Shown here piece by piece: positions 32,959 to 43,941 of a DNA stretch of 64,000 nt. Location of the stretch: assembly GCA_036435485.1 (NCBI GenBank), contig CM071595.1, positions 6,314,001-6,378,000 of the forward strand, given 5' to 3'. The position numbers and the translations under genes are program-made. Origin of the DNA: Saposhnikovia divaricata (lineage: Eukaryota; Streptophyta; Magnoliopsida; Apiales; Apiaceae). Every line of letters starts with the position of its first letter. Position 1 is the first letter of the stretch. Below the pieces are notes generated by a model. The model was not told where the DNA came from and searched no databases. It worked only from the letters and a program-made list of their open reading frames with translations.

Positions 32959-33643
32959 TTACTAAGAAATACATAGTCACAGAAAGACATCATGGAAGAA
33001 CTTTTACCCGTTCAATGCCGGCTAAATGGGATTTATAGATCTCATCCAGAATTAGATAATATTCATCTTCTGCTCCTACTTTCACATCATTTGCAGAGCC
33101 CTTATCTTAGTACATGAATAATTCATCAGCTTTCAAAAGTACACAAAAGTGAACACTACAGTGGGATCATATCAATAAAGTATATAATTTAATGACAACT
33201 GAATTGCATACAGACCCAATAAACAGAACCACATTAGTCTACATGACAAAAAGCATAGCATAAAAATGTTTATACCCATCCTTATATAAAACAATAATGC
33301 ATAAACTTACCTGACTGCCCATTCTTCAGCAACTCCTGCTGCCTTTCAACAGCTTCCTTCTTTTCCAGCAATTGTTTCTAAAAATCCAAATCAACAGTTC
33401 CATCAATTTGAATAAAAATCAAAATCAACAGTTCCATTAATTTGAATATAACTTTTTTTCTGCACATGGTAGTTAAGTAACTAATAACCTGAGACAAATA
33501 CGCCCCAAGTTGAATACATAGGTATATATTAATTATACTGGAACAGGTTAGTAAGGTAATAAAGAATCAAGATACCTGCCCTTGAAGATCTGGAACAGAA
33601 TTATGCTCTGCATCAAAAGTCAAGATTAAAACCTACCGAATGC

Positions 33644-35552
33644 ATTTTCTTCAGGCATCAAAAGCAGTAATAATCCTGCAAAAAAATTCATAGCCTGAAG
33701 AAGATATTAACACAAGCGTAAAATCACTAGATCAGTATGGCAAAAAGACTATAAGTTGTCTTTAGCAGGAGCATAATAATAAGATATGAATACAATTTTA
33801 GCTTGAATTTAAGATGAAAATAAACAGAAGATGGTAAAAAGAAAACCACCCATAAACTTTTGTCCACTAGCAAAGTGAACCTTGAAGATCTAACAAAAAT
33901 TTGATGTATGATATATTTACAATTAACAGAAAGCCAAAAAAAAATTCATATAAATTGTCCATGTCTGAAACTTAAAAAACACTAAGAGTTTCCTTATGTT
34001 TCCTATATTCCAACTAGGACCAACATTTACAAATTTAATTATGTTCAGTATTGGACCCACCCCCTTAGCAACTAGTAGTTAGGAAGATGAACAGGAATAG
34101 GCGAGTCTTTTTCAAATTTCAAGATTATCTGCCTGCAGCACCACTCCATTCTGTACCATACAGCGAGAAAAGAGAGAAAAAAATTTTAATGATAACTGGC
34201 AGTACCCAACAGATGTATTATGCCGAGCATATGCTGTAAGTAGACGCCTCAAAGCATTTCTACCGTCCTCATCCAGAGCAGGATGACCTGGGAAAGTTCG
34301 AGGTAATTCCTGCATGCAATACCGATCATATCGGATTATATTTTAAAGTAAAAGTGATGTTGGCACCTAAAAACTGAAAACACTAAATATGAGGTTTTGA
34401 TCATCCCGTATGTATAACCTTCTCGATTCGCCCTTTCCATTTCTCAGGTATGCAAATAGACTCTTCTGCTAAGGACCCCAGAGGATTGCTGTCTAATTCT
34501 GGATTTTGATGTTCAGCTATACCACCATCATCTTCAGCTAGCAAATTTTGATATTATTTTTCCACTCTACGTGTTCGCACTCCTACAAAAGCTTGCCAAA
34601 GCTGCAATTGAATGTTTAAAGCATATGTCAAAGAAAAATATCAACAAATGACTTTAACAAACATAAGGGGGCAAGAGTTGGCAAACCAATCTCTCCCCTC
34701 GGAGCCATTGGAACTCCTTGAACAAGACACTCCAGTTCTTCCTTCCATGGAATACAAGATTCGGAATAAGGTACATCACCATCAGGATAGTTATCAAGAG
34801 GACTGCCACTATCACTCGAAGGTACATAGTGAGACGAATCAGATTTGTCAACAACATAAAACTCCTCCTTGGAGTCTTCTACATGTCCTCCTTCAGTAGG
34901 TCTAGTATCTTCAACCGATAGATGTTATTTAGTTCCCTCGTCTTTTGCAATTTTGGTATTGGTCTTCATCACGAGACTACTCATCATATCTTCTATTATG
35001 CAGAGGGATGGCCTGATCTTAGTCCATGTTAGGTCCTCACGAGTTTTATCTTAGCTTATTTGATGGCGCTACATCATTTTCCATTACACTTTCAGTCAAA
35101 CAATCAGCATCGGACTTCTTTCTATCCGAATCAATCGCTGCATCACCATTCTCAGAGCTAGCATTAGCCTCCGCCTCACTTGCCTCACCATGCAATTCCG
35201 TAGAATTTTCCTCCATGGATAACCCTTTCATTGGCAACTCGGCACACTCTGCTTGCCGTTCCAGAAAATCTTTCCACCTATCCGATCTTTCCACCTCTTC
35301 TTCCTAAAATAGAAAAGAATATCTTTAATCAATTGCAATACAGTAAGGATCGTAAAAATATTAGCTCTGAGTCATAAACTAATAAGATTTATTTTTTTAT
35401 CATATAACTTACAAGAAGGAACACATGAACCATAACTAGCACATTCAACATTCCACTCATATTACAAACTAAACATGCGAACCTTGTAGATATTAGCATA
35501 TTCGCGATATCTGTGGACATGTTGAGGTCTGATAGCAAATCCATAAGCATCC
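33644..35552 (-). pseudogene. TBC-domain (Rab GTPase-activating) protein, truncated pseudogene
   Basis: Exon-like pieces on the minus strand: 35483-35552 (RDAYGFAIRPQHVHRYREYA), about 34690-35303 (RSDRWKDFLERQAECAEL, later WTKIRPSLCIIEDMM and WKEELECLVQGVPMAPRGE), 34419-34601 (LWQAFVGVRTRRVEK, later PEKWKGRIEK), 34198-34309 (ELPRTFPGHPALDEDGRNAL) and about 33647-33690 (LLLLMPEENAF). These match the first part of plant TBC-domain proteins, which accelerate GTP hydrolysis by Rab GTPases in membrane traffic. Lesions: a frameshift near 35046, in-frame TAA codons at about 34890 and 34555, a lost splice donor near 34690, and no C-terminal half of the TBC domain. The first coding exon is also not visible. 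Non-functional. Confidence 0.8.
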
Positions 35553-35961
35553 CTGTCAAAACATATCTCAATAAATAACTGAATCCAAAAACAACTATAC
35601 GCTCGTTATCACATCAACATTAATTCATACGCAATCCCTGAGGCCTCAATTTCCTAACTCAAACCTAAAATTCCAACTCAAAAATCTCCTATCCAGCAAC
35701 ACAAACTACATATCATTTCTCCGAGCACACTATCGAACACAAAACCAAAATTCCACACTACAACACATTACCGCAGAAGAAAATCAACACATATTGGCTC
35801 CAAGTTGAACATGAGTTGAATTTCTTGAAAAATAGGCCTGACCTGAAATTTTTTTATTCCAACTGAGATGGATGACAACAAGATCATGGCTGCGATGCTA
35901 TTAGGATAATCCATTTATTTGCCAATATATATTGATTCCTCAATGCCAGTTTCTGAAACTG

Positions 35962-37880
35962 CTAAAGATATGGATAAGTAAAACCACATGCAGGAGTGAA
36001 GAATCTGTAGCCATAAGGTGGAGGTCCTCTCGGCAGAAAAGATGGCTGCACACCCCCCGAAACATCAAATGTGTTGGCAGCCGCACTAGAAGAAGCACCA
36101 CCATGGCGTTTTGGGGAATCTCTAACACCACCATGGCGTTTTGGTGAATCTCTTAGAGGTTTTGCCTTTTGAACATCAAGCAAAGAACCATGGAGTTCAT
36201 GGACCTTCTGGCAGAGAACTCTCCTACGAGAATCTTCAAATTTAAAAGTCACAAATCCGACTCCCCGTGAAAGATTCGTTATCTTGTCAAGTACAACCTT
36301 TACATTAGTGATTTCACCAAAGTTTCCAAAATAGTCATGAAGATGACGCTCGGAGACACTTTGCGGCAATTTCGCCACATAAATTCTTATATCAGGATCA
36401 ACCTACAAATTGAATTCAGAAAAAAAAACACATGTAAAATATGCCAAAAGATAACAGATAAGGTTAACCATAACATACTCTACATAATTATAGATGAGGT
36501 TAAATATCAAAAGCAAGATTCGTTACGTTCATATGTATCAATTTGATCACTTATCAAAATCTTAACTCAAAATGAACATTCGTTCATTTAAAATGTAAAT
36601 TCCCTCAGGTCAACTTTAACTTTTAACGATCAACATCCTAATGGCAAAAAAAGCTTACATGATACTTGTGGCGCTTACATGGCAATATAAAAACAAGTTA
36701 TCACGCACACGTGTGTGATGTGATTTCAAAATACTACAGCTGACCAGAAAAGCCTATATATACTTATGTAAATTGCAACAACAATGTTGGTCTTTTGCTA
36801 TGTGTTAGGAACAGAGTATTAAAATAAACAAAATCAACATAGATATACCTTTTTTCCAGATGATGTGGGGGAATTGAGCATCAAGCCTTGCGATGTTCCC
36901 ATTTCATTTTGCAACTTATTCTGAAGCTTGTCGACACGTGCATTGACATCTTTAATAAGTTGAAACATCTTCTTCTTATCATCATTCACCTCTTTAATCA
37001 GTTCAAGCATCCTCTTCTTATCAACATTCATCTCTTCAATCAATTTAAACAGCATCTTCTTATCAGCATTGGCCTCTTCAAACAATTGCTTCTTATCATC
37101 ATTCTTCTCTTCTTCAATCAATCTCCTTGCATCGTTGAAATCATCACCAACCTCCATATCATTCACACGATCATTCAGAAACTCAACTTGCTCACACAAA
37201 CTTGTATAATCTTCTCTTCTAACCAACTCTAGTTTATCAATCCTTTTGTGCATTGCTTCTACCATCTTACTCAACCTATGATAATCAGCATCCTTGAAGT
37301 TCGATTTCATCTCCCCGCCTACTCTCTTCTTCGCTTTCTCGCCATACATCTTACCTAACACGATCCCCTGGAGAAAGAGCAGAACAACACACATCACAAT
37401 TAACACACATTTAAAAAAAAATTACTATGCAGTAATTCATTACGCAATCAAAACCGCAATTCACCAAGGCAATCAAAACCGCAATTCACCAACGGTTTTC
37501 ATATTTTCGAAGTAATAATCAACAAATCACTATAATTTATCATCTAATCCTAAACAAAAACAAGTAACGATTGTAACACATCACAATTAGCCCTAATTGA
37601 ACAACATAAATTTCAAATTAAATAGAATTACAGCAAATCAAGACCGAACTATCTTATCTCTCCTACTTTTCAAGCAGCTCGTGGATACAAAATAGATATA
37701 CAAACGCATATAAATAAACTTTATACGATAAAGTTGAAAACAACTTAATCGAATGATAAAGGTGAAATTTATGGCATGTATGAATTGAAATGAATGTAAC
37801 GCTAATCACTATTTATAAATTGAAGGCGTACCTGACTACTTAGGAGACCGATTTAGGGTTTTGCATCTTGGAGGAACAAA
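35962..37880 (-). CDS. Coiled-coil plus RRM RNA-binding protein, apparently intact
   Basis: Exon 1 is untranslated and ends at the donor at 37830 (exon low end 37832). Exon 2 is 36849-37367 with the start ATG at 37349. Exon 3 is 35962-36402. All junctions have GT-AG, and the coding phase is 0. The product is 313 residues. Residues 1-165 are highly charged and predicted coiled coil, with repeats around LIEEMNVDKKRMLELIKEVN. Residues about 168-245 form an RRM with RNP2 IYVAKL and RNP1 RGVGFVTFK, like plant hnRNP-type proteins. The C-terminus has a 10-residue tandem repeat (RDSPKRHGGV/A) and a PRGPPPYGYRFF tail. The start is chosen because an acceptor directly precedes it. A short upstream frame (MQNPKSVS, 37840-37866) in exon 1 may lower translation. 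The pairing of this coiled coil with this RRM is unfamiliar to me. Confidence 0.75.
36097..36156 (-). repeat. 30-bp tandem repeat inside RRM gene
   Basis: ACCACCATGGCGTTTTGG occurs at 36097-36114 and again at 36127-36144 (plus-strand sequence). It encodes two successive RDSPKRHGG units and keeps the frame. Confidence 0.95.
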
Positions 37881-38370
37881 AGTTGGGAGATGAATGTACT
37901 GTAACTCGGGTTTTGATTTAGCTATAAATTTGGGTTTAGCGGATAACTCAATTAATTTGAATTATTTGCATTTAATATGCCTCTCTAATTATTTATGATT
38001 ATTGGGAGTTTAATAATCTGCTTTGCTTTCATAAGAATAACTCTATTTGTTTTTCTTTCAAAAAAAAAAAACTTTAGTTGTTTAATTTTTTTTCTTAAAA
38101 AAATACATATTTAAAATATTAAATTTTGTACCTTAAAGTCATTTTTTACTTTAAGTTTAAAAAATGGTTGTTTGTGTAAAAAGTCAGAAATTGATTCAAA
38201 ATTAAAAAAATTGTTTAAAATCAAAAGTTGGCAGGAACTACTTATTTGAAAAACTTATTTTGTTTTGAAGATTTTATTTAATCAAAATTAATAACATTAT
38301 TCAAATGGATAATTTATCAACTTTATTTTTAAGTTTACATTTTTAATAATTCATAAGTCACTCATCTATC
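37881..38370. other. AT-rich DNA upstream of RRM gene
   Basis: This should include the promoter of the minus-strand RRM gene. I see no distinctive motif that would define it. Confidence 0.4.
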
Positions 38371-38660
38371 TATACTATTATATAAAAGCCGAAATATTAA
38401 AGTTTGGTGGCTCGGTCGGTCGGTACGGTACCTGTTGATTTTACTTATTTACCCTTATTCAATTACAAATAAAATCCATCCCACTAACTAATCAATTTCC
38501 TTTTTCAGGTTAAACATATTATCTTTTCTATTTTCATTAACTAAATAATTTCCTTTTCATGTAAAATATAATCTATCTATACTATATTATAAAAGACGAA
38601 ACATTGAAAGTTTTGGTACGGTACGGTACATACCTTATTTAATTATTTTACTTCATTACC
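38371..38660 (+). mobile_element. Two Helitron-like 5' ends in tandem
   Basis: TCTATACTATTATATAAAAG followed by CCGAAATATT (about 38372) and TCTATACTATATTATAAAAG followed by ACGAAACATT (about 38577) match the typical 5' start of plant Helitrons, each followed by a CGGTACGGTAC motif. The second is cut at 38661 by the LINE. Their 3' ends would lie beyond the nested elements to the right. Confidence 0.5.
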
Positions 38661-40551
38661 CTTTTTTTTTTGAAATAAAGTAGCAATTCAAAACAAGTCA
38701 CTAGAGATTACATCGATAAGAAAGAGTGGCACAGAGAACCACTCCTTGAAATCAGATAAAGAACTAGCCTCTCTTGCTAAACAATGAGCTGCTAAATTCG
38801 CTGATCTCCTAACAAAATAAACCAAAGAGGACCTCAAGTCCTTTACAAGAGAATTACAATCATTGATGATTGATCCAAAATATGAAGAATCATTCCGGTT
38901 GTTGCGAAAAGCTTGAACCACACTTAGAGCATCAAGTTCAATGAAGACTCTTTGAGCCTACAGCTTTTTTAACCAAGACAAGGCCTCTTTGAAGGCCATT
39001 GCTTCCGCCATTCTAGGATCAGAAACTCCTGCGAAAGAACCTCCGTACGCTGCTTTGAAGTAACCTGTTTCATCCCGAATAATACATCCAAAGGAGCTAC
39101 TACTGCCATTGATATTAACTGCAGCATCCACATTACAAGTTACCCATCCAGGACTGGCCTTTTGCCAAACAGCCACACCCTCACGAGAATTAGTATAGAC
39201 CTGCTTCTGAACCTTTCCTTGGGCCTGCTGCCATTGAAACAGCACCGTACTTGCTCCATTTACTGTAATAGCTGGTGTGTGAAATTTTTGGTTCCAAACC
39301 ATTAAGTTCCTGTGAGACCAAATATTCCATGCTACACAACAACAGAGTTGAATATCCTGGAGCGTTCTTGTTTCAAAGACATCACACAGTTTCTGCCAGA
39401 ACATAGAATCCCCATCATCTTTTAGATCAATATGACTCAAAACCCAGCATTTACGAGCATAATCACATGAAAAGAGAATATGATCTAGAGTTTCAATGTC
39501 TGAATTGCAAACCGGACAAATAGGATACACCTCCACATGTTTTCGACGAAGGTTTTCAAGTGTAGGAATACAGTTCTGAATTGTTCTCCATATGAAGTTT
39601 TTAACCTTGGGCGGAATAGCTAGAGACCAAAGTTTTTTCCAGTTGAAACTCAGTCCTTGTGTGGGAGGCTGATTATACTTCTTACTGAGCACTCGATAAC
39701 CACTCTTCACTTCGTAACCACCTTTCTCTCCGTGCATCCAAAACCAACTATCACCGTTTGAAGATTGACAAAGAGGAATAGAGAGAATCTTCCTAGCATC
39801 TCGATCATTAAAAATGTCTCTTATGAATTCACTGTTCCATTGCTTTTCTCCGTACAGGAAGAGACTACTCACTCTTATGCCTTCCAGCCCAGCTAAGGTA
39901 GGAGTCGATATCTTTGGATGATCAATATCAGGAATCCATGGATCTTCCCAGACCTTAATCGTTTCACCAGAACCCATCTTTAAAATACTGCCCTCCAGAA
40001 CTAGATCCCTAGCTGCAAATATACTTCGCCATATGTAGCTTGGATTGCTGCCCAGATTTGCATCCCTAAAAGAACAGTTTGGATAGTAGCGAGCCTTCAA
40101 CAACTTAGCTATAAACGAGTCAGTCTCAGTCATTATTCTCCAAGCTTGTTTGCCCAACATTGCTAAGTTGAAGTCTCTGATTCTCCGAAATCCCATACCT
40201 CCCATGCTTTTCGGGTAACACAGATTGTTCCACGACGTCCAACGAATGCCAGAATTCTTATCAACATTTGACAGCCACCAATAATTGTTCATCAACACTT
40301 CAATTTCCTCACATAATTTCTGAGGAAGCAGGAAAATGCTAGCTGCATACGAGGGGATCGTTTGGACCACTGTCTTCAATAGAATTTCTTTTCCTGACCG
40401 AGCTATTACCTTCCCTTTCCAACCTTGCATACGATTCCAGATTTTCTCTTTGATGTGCTTGAACACTTCCCATCTGTTTCTAGCCACTAGCTTTGGTAAA
40501 CCTAGGTAGAGCTCATCATTCCGAATTGGAACCTGAAGACTGTGACTTACC
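38661..40551 (-). mobile_element. LINE, 3' part
   Basis: The 3' end of a non-LTR retrotransposon on the minus strand, ending in a short poly(A) (T run at 38662-38671 on the plus strand). It was cut at 40551 by the Copia element. The rest of the visible LINE continues at 49582-49818. Confidence 0.9.
38688..40546 (-). pseudogene. LINE ORF2: RT C-terminus, zinc-binding domain, RNase H
   Basis: After the RT thumb region (GKVIARSGKEILLKTVVQTI; GGMGFRRIRDFNLAMLGKQA), the zf-RVT domain has PPKVKNFIWR and CPVCNSDIETLDHILFSC. A C-terminal RNase H follows, with NVDAAVNINGSSSSFGCIIR, AEAMAFKEAL and, after a TAG at 38958-38960, IELDALSVVQAFRNN and NLAAHCLARE. That TAG lies in frame in the middle of RNase H, so this copy is disabled. 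At 40546 the frame continues precisely into 49582-49765 once the Copia element and one TSD copy are removed. Confidence 0.9.
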
Positions 40552-42248
40552 TGATAGTATTTTGTCCTAAACCCAATCATGTGTGATGGGTTAGGAAATA
40601 CTTTCATGTAATCTTATTTGATTTTATTTATATTAATAAAAGACTTGTTGTTTTTATTACGGGCTTTATCTATTTAAAGTGTTTAAATAATAAGTTCCAT
40701 AGTTTAGAGTAAAGCTTCTAGAATTATAATGAGATTATAATAATGAGATCTAGAAGATGATAACACTAAACTTAAATAGTTCCCGATCGTAGGATAACTA
40801 ATTGGGAGTTAGTCAATCCGTAAAGATCGGTACATACTATGCTTGCTTCCTCGGAAGGAAGTCTGTTCTCATAGACATTCGTGTGATGACACTATAGCTA
40901 GTATGTAGGTGCTTATTGGAAAATAAGTTCACTGAACGTGACTTGATCAAATGAACGACTAATGGAGTTTACTCACGTGTTAATAGTTGTTCATAAGTTG
41001 ATGGTGGTACAAGTGTCCTTAGACTTGAGACCGTTAAAGTAATCTTATATACAATGAACTATGTTTTGGTTTAGTTCTAAGTCCTCAAGGGACAATCATT
41101 AGTTCTATTCCGGGTATAGGAATTTGTATATGAAGATAGTTAACGATCGATAAAGAATCTACCCCTTTCAGTAAAAGAAAGTGAATATCCTATGATGTTC
41201 TTACTATGTTAGTTCTGGAATCTCTGGCCAGAGTAATTGAAGTTAGAAAGAGTTTCTAATTCAAATGAACTAGACATAATGTATAAGAAATTATATGATT
41301 AAATTAAATAGGCTTGACACGCGATCCATGCCTTGTATTTAATCGGGATATTGTCGGATAGAAGGAATTGATTGTACGGTAACCATTTGCTGAATAGGTT
41401 TTATATATTCTAAGCAATGAATTCATATTATCCGGATAGTCGCGATATATTCAAAAGTATCACTCACGATGTAGAATAAATATTAATTACTTATGTAATT
41501 ATATTTAACGAATTAATTAGTAATTCGTATAAGTAATAATAAATAGTTTATTATTATTTATTTCTACTACCGGCTTAATATTGAACCTAAAGGGTCACAC
41601 CATAAAAAGGTTAAATATTTATAGATGATGAGAATAATTAATAATGGCTATGAATTATTTATTTATTGAATAAATAATTAATTAGCAATTATTTATAATT
41701 TATTAAATGAGATTTAATAGATTATAAATAAATTAAGAAAAGTTCTTAATAATTATTAATTACAAAATTTAGTTTGAGAAATTAAATTTTATGAGAGAAT
41801 TATTTTCAGAATGGGATTAATAATTAAAAGAGTTTTAATTATTAAATGATTATTTAATTAGATAAAGTAAAGACTTTATTTCTTTAAATATCAAACATAT
41901 CCAAGAGTTGGAGTATATCACAAACACATAACACAAAAACATCCCAGGAGGTTTAGAAGATCATGGAGAGCTTTTGAAGTTCATCAAAATCATTCCAAAC
42001 CATTTAATTAATTTTCTCAATTGTTCTTAATCTACTATATGATATTTGATCTTGGTGGATACCATTAGAGCACTCCACACTTGAGGGGTGATTGCTGGAA
42101 ATCATAGACACATTCATAACAATCCCATGAAAGCTATCAAGGTATTTTTCTTGTGTTCATACAATTTTTAAATCTATATACATGATTAATTAGGTTTTTA
42201 TGCAAGTAAATGTGATTTACACTTCCGCTACGATCATAAATTCCTTCA
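40552..42248 (+). repeat. 5' LTR of Copia element
   Basis: It starts TGATAGTATTTTGTCC and ends CATAAATTCCTTCA. It is 1,697 bp, equal in length to 47885-49581. Confidence 0.96.
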
Positions 42249-42249
42249 A

Positions 42250-42261
42250 TGGTATCAGAGC
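42250..42261 (+). promoter_or_regulatory. Copia primer binding site (tRNA-Met)
   Basis: TGGTATCAGAGC begins two bases after the LTR end. Confidence 0.95.
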
Positions 42262-42695
42262 ATAGGTTGCATGTATATAGATCCCAGAAAAAATTTCGGA
42301 ATTTTTCAAGCTTGTATGAATTAGTTATGAATTTTTGAAGTTCTAGGAGGCTATAATCAAATTAATTACGAATTAATTAATAAATTATTTTTTAAAATAA
42401 TTTTGATCACTGATATATTTTCTACAAGTGTTGTAGAAGTCCCAGAAAAAGTTTCATAATTTTCCCATGGATAGATTATTTATTATTGATTTTTAAAGAG
42501 TTTAGAAATTAATAAATAATAATCTGTTTATAAATATATATTATTTATATAAAAATATCTAGATGGGTAGTATTATTGGGGGCCCAAAAAGGAGGTTTAA
42601 AGTTGGGCTGGTGGGCTGAAGAGTTATCAGGCCGACTAAAAATATAGATATTATATATATATTTTAAAATTGCTGTCGACTGAAAAGAATATTAC

Positions 42696-42945
42696 TGTGC
42701 GCGTCTGTGGCCCGCGCGTGGGCGGCACGCGCTGGCGGCTCACGCGCCGCGTGTGCAGCGCACGCGCCGGGTCGGGTCGGGTCGGTTGTCGGGTCGGATA
42801 TCGGGTCGGGTCGGGTCACGGGTCGAGATGCTGACGTCAGCATGACGTCAGCATGACGTCACCCATGTGTAACGCGTCTGTTGAATGCGTTACACAGGTA
42901 ATATGATATTTTTGGCATGTAACGCATTCTGGTGATGCGTTACAG
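42696..42945 (+). promoter_or_regulatory. GC-rich structured segment of Copia leader
   Basis: An island of very high GC in AT-rich DNA: repeated CGCGCG/GGCACGCGC, then a (GGGTC)n run at about 42766-42826, then three TGACGTCA palindromes (about 42832-42861), which are bZIP-type sites. Two perfect stem-loops follow: GTGTAACGC/GCGTTACAC (42867-42895, 11-nt loop) and TGTAACGCAT/ATGCGTTACA (42918-42944, 7-nt loop). It lies between primer site and gag, where packaging or dimerisation signals sit in related elements. Function here is inference. Confidence 0.6.
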
Positions 42946-43379
42946 GGTCAAAAGGTGACAGTAATGGCCTGATTCGTATTTTGACTTTTCCCGTTGATCC
43001 GTAACTCCGTTTGAGGCGTATAATATATCGTTGGATTCGTTTTTTCGAGCCGGATCTAATGGAGTGGTCAAATAAATTTTAAAAATTAATTTTAAAATGG
43101 TTATAGCTTTCGGAAGTGTTTTAAAGCCCGTTTTAATTGTGTTAAAATGCTTTAAAATACTAATATTGTTTCATATAGATGTTTAACAATGTTTAACATG
43201 ATATAACATGTTTGCCTATATATATGTGTGCATAGAAATGCCATGAGATAATATATATAGTTTTATATATCGTATATAAAATGCATGTTTGACTTTAGGT
43301 TTTAACGAAAACGTTTCGTAACCTAAATAATATAAAATCACTCGTTATTTAATATCAAGTAATAAAATGGCCAATGTCA

Positions 43380-43760
43380 CAACGGGCTTGTGTCGGTCAT
43401 AGCCTTCCAACATGGTAGAAAGTGATTCTTAGTTTTGAGCTTTGTCGTTTCGTGCTACAGCCGAGGGCTTCGTTTTCAAAAATAGGAATTACTTGTCTAT
43501 TACATGAGATGCGTATAATTAATTAAAAATCCAATTGTCGTTACGTGCTACAGCCGTGGGCTACTGAGATCTTATTAATTTAACGAGATGTTGGGTCTCA
43601 CTTGACTTATAATATTGAATTTAGACATGCTACAGCCGTGATTCAATGATTCAAGAGGCTAAATGGAATTAGGGAATAACATGAGATGTAATTGATAAAG
43701 AGTTATCTGCCTATGGAACATTACATAGCGTTTCGTGCTACAGCCGAGGTTATATAATGG
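43380..43760 (+). repeat. Four diverged leader repeats (GCTACAGCCG)
   Basis: GCTACAGCCG(A/T)G occurs at 43454, 43547, 43629 and 43737. Several units also contain an ACATGAGATG motif (43503, 43681), so each unit is about 80-110 bp. Confidence 0.85.
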
Positions 43761-43941
43761 AAAGTAGGATCCCTATTCTCACATGCATTGAGAATGCTTA
43801 AGTTATACATTTGAGGGTTGTATAATTTTAATAAAACTGTGGGAGCCACCTATGAATAAAGACCCGATTCATAAGGTGTTATAATAAAATTGGATATCTA
43901 CTAATGTTGTTATGTGTTCACAAATTTCAGATTTATAGATC

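Larger units (their letters stand above)
29697..33377 (-). pseudogene. TSL: TOUSLED-like kinase, kinase half (seven exons, truncated)
   Basis: Exons on the minus strand: 33311-33377, 33008-33105, 32179-32358, 31793-32003, 31280-31544, 30234-30288, 29697-29858. All have AG/GT borders and consistent phase with no stops. Visible kinase features are the P-loop GKGGFSEVYK, the ATP-site lysine in AACKLHGLDA, the catalytic loop IHYDLKPGN, DFG in VTDFGLSK, and YLPPECFELS in the activation/P+1 region. Before the kinase, EIYKSHLAGIE and GRLIREMKRIRDEDG match TOUSLED. The last exon of the family (C-lobe helices with the RxxxRPD segment) is missing, and the reading-through frame stops after SSEAK. At the 5' side the gene begins in mid coiled coil. 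The exons themselves look conserved, so loss is recent or the gene is part of a larger rearranged locus. Confidence 0.85.

Noticed and set aside
37349..37406. N-terminal membrane anchor for the coiled-coil RRM protein
   Set aside because: The hydrophobic residues lie upstream of a good splice acceptor (37368-37369), so they are intron sequence.
42700..42840. CpG island promoter of a host gene
   Set aside because: It lies inside the Copia leader between primer site and gag.
43454..43760. CRISPR-like spaced repeats
   Set aside because: Only about 11 bp are conserved, spacing is uneven, there are no cas genes, and the context is a retrotransposon leader in a plant.
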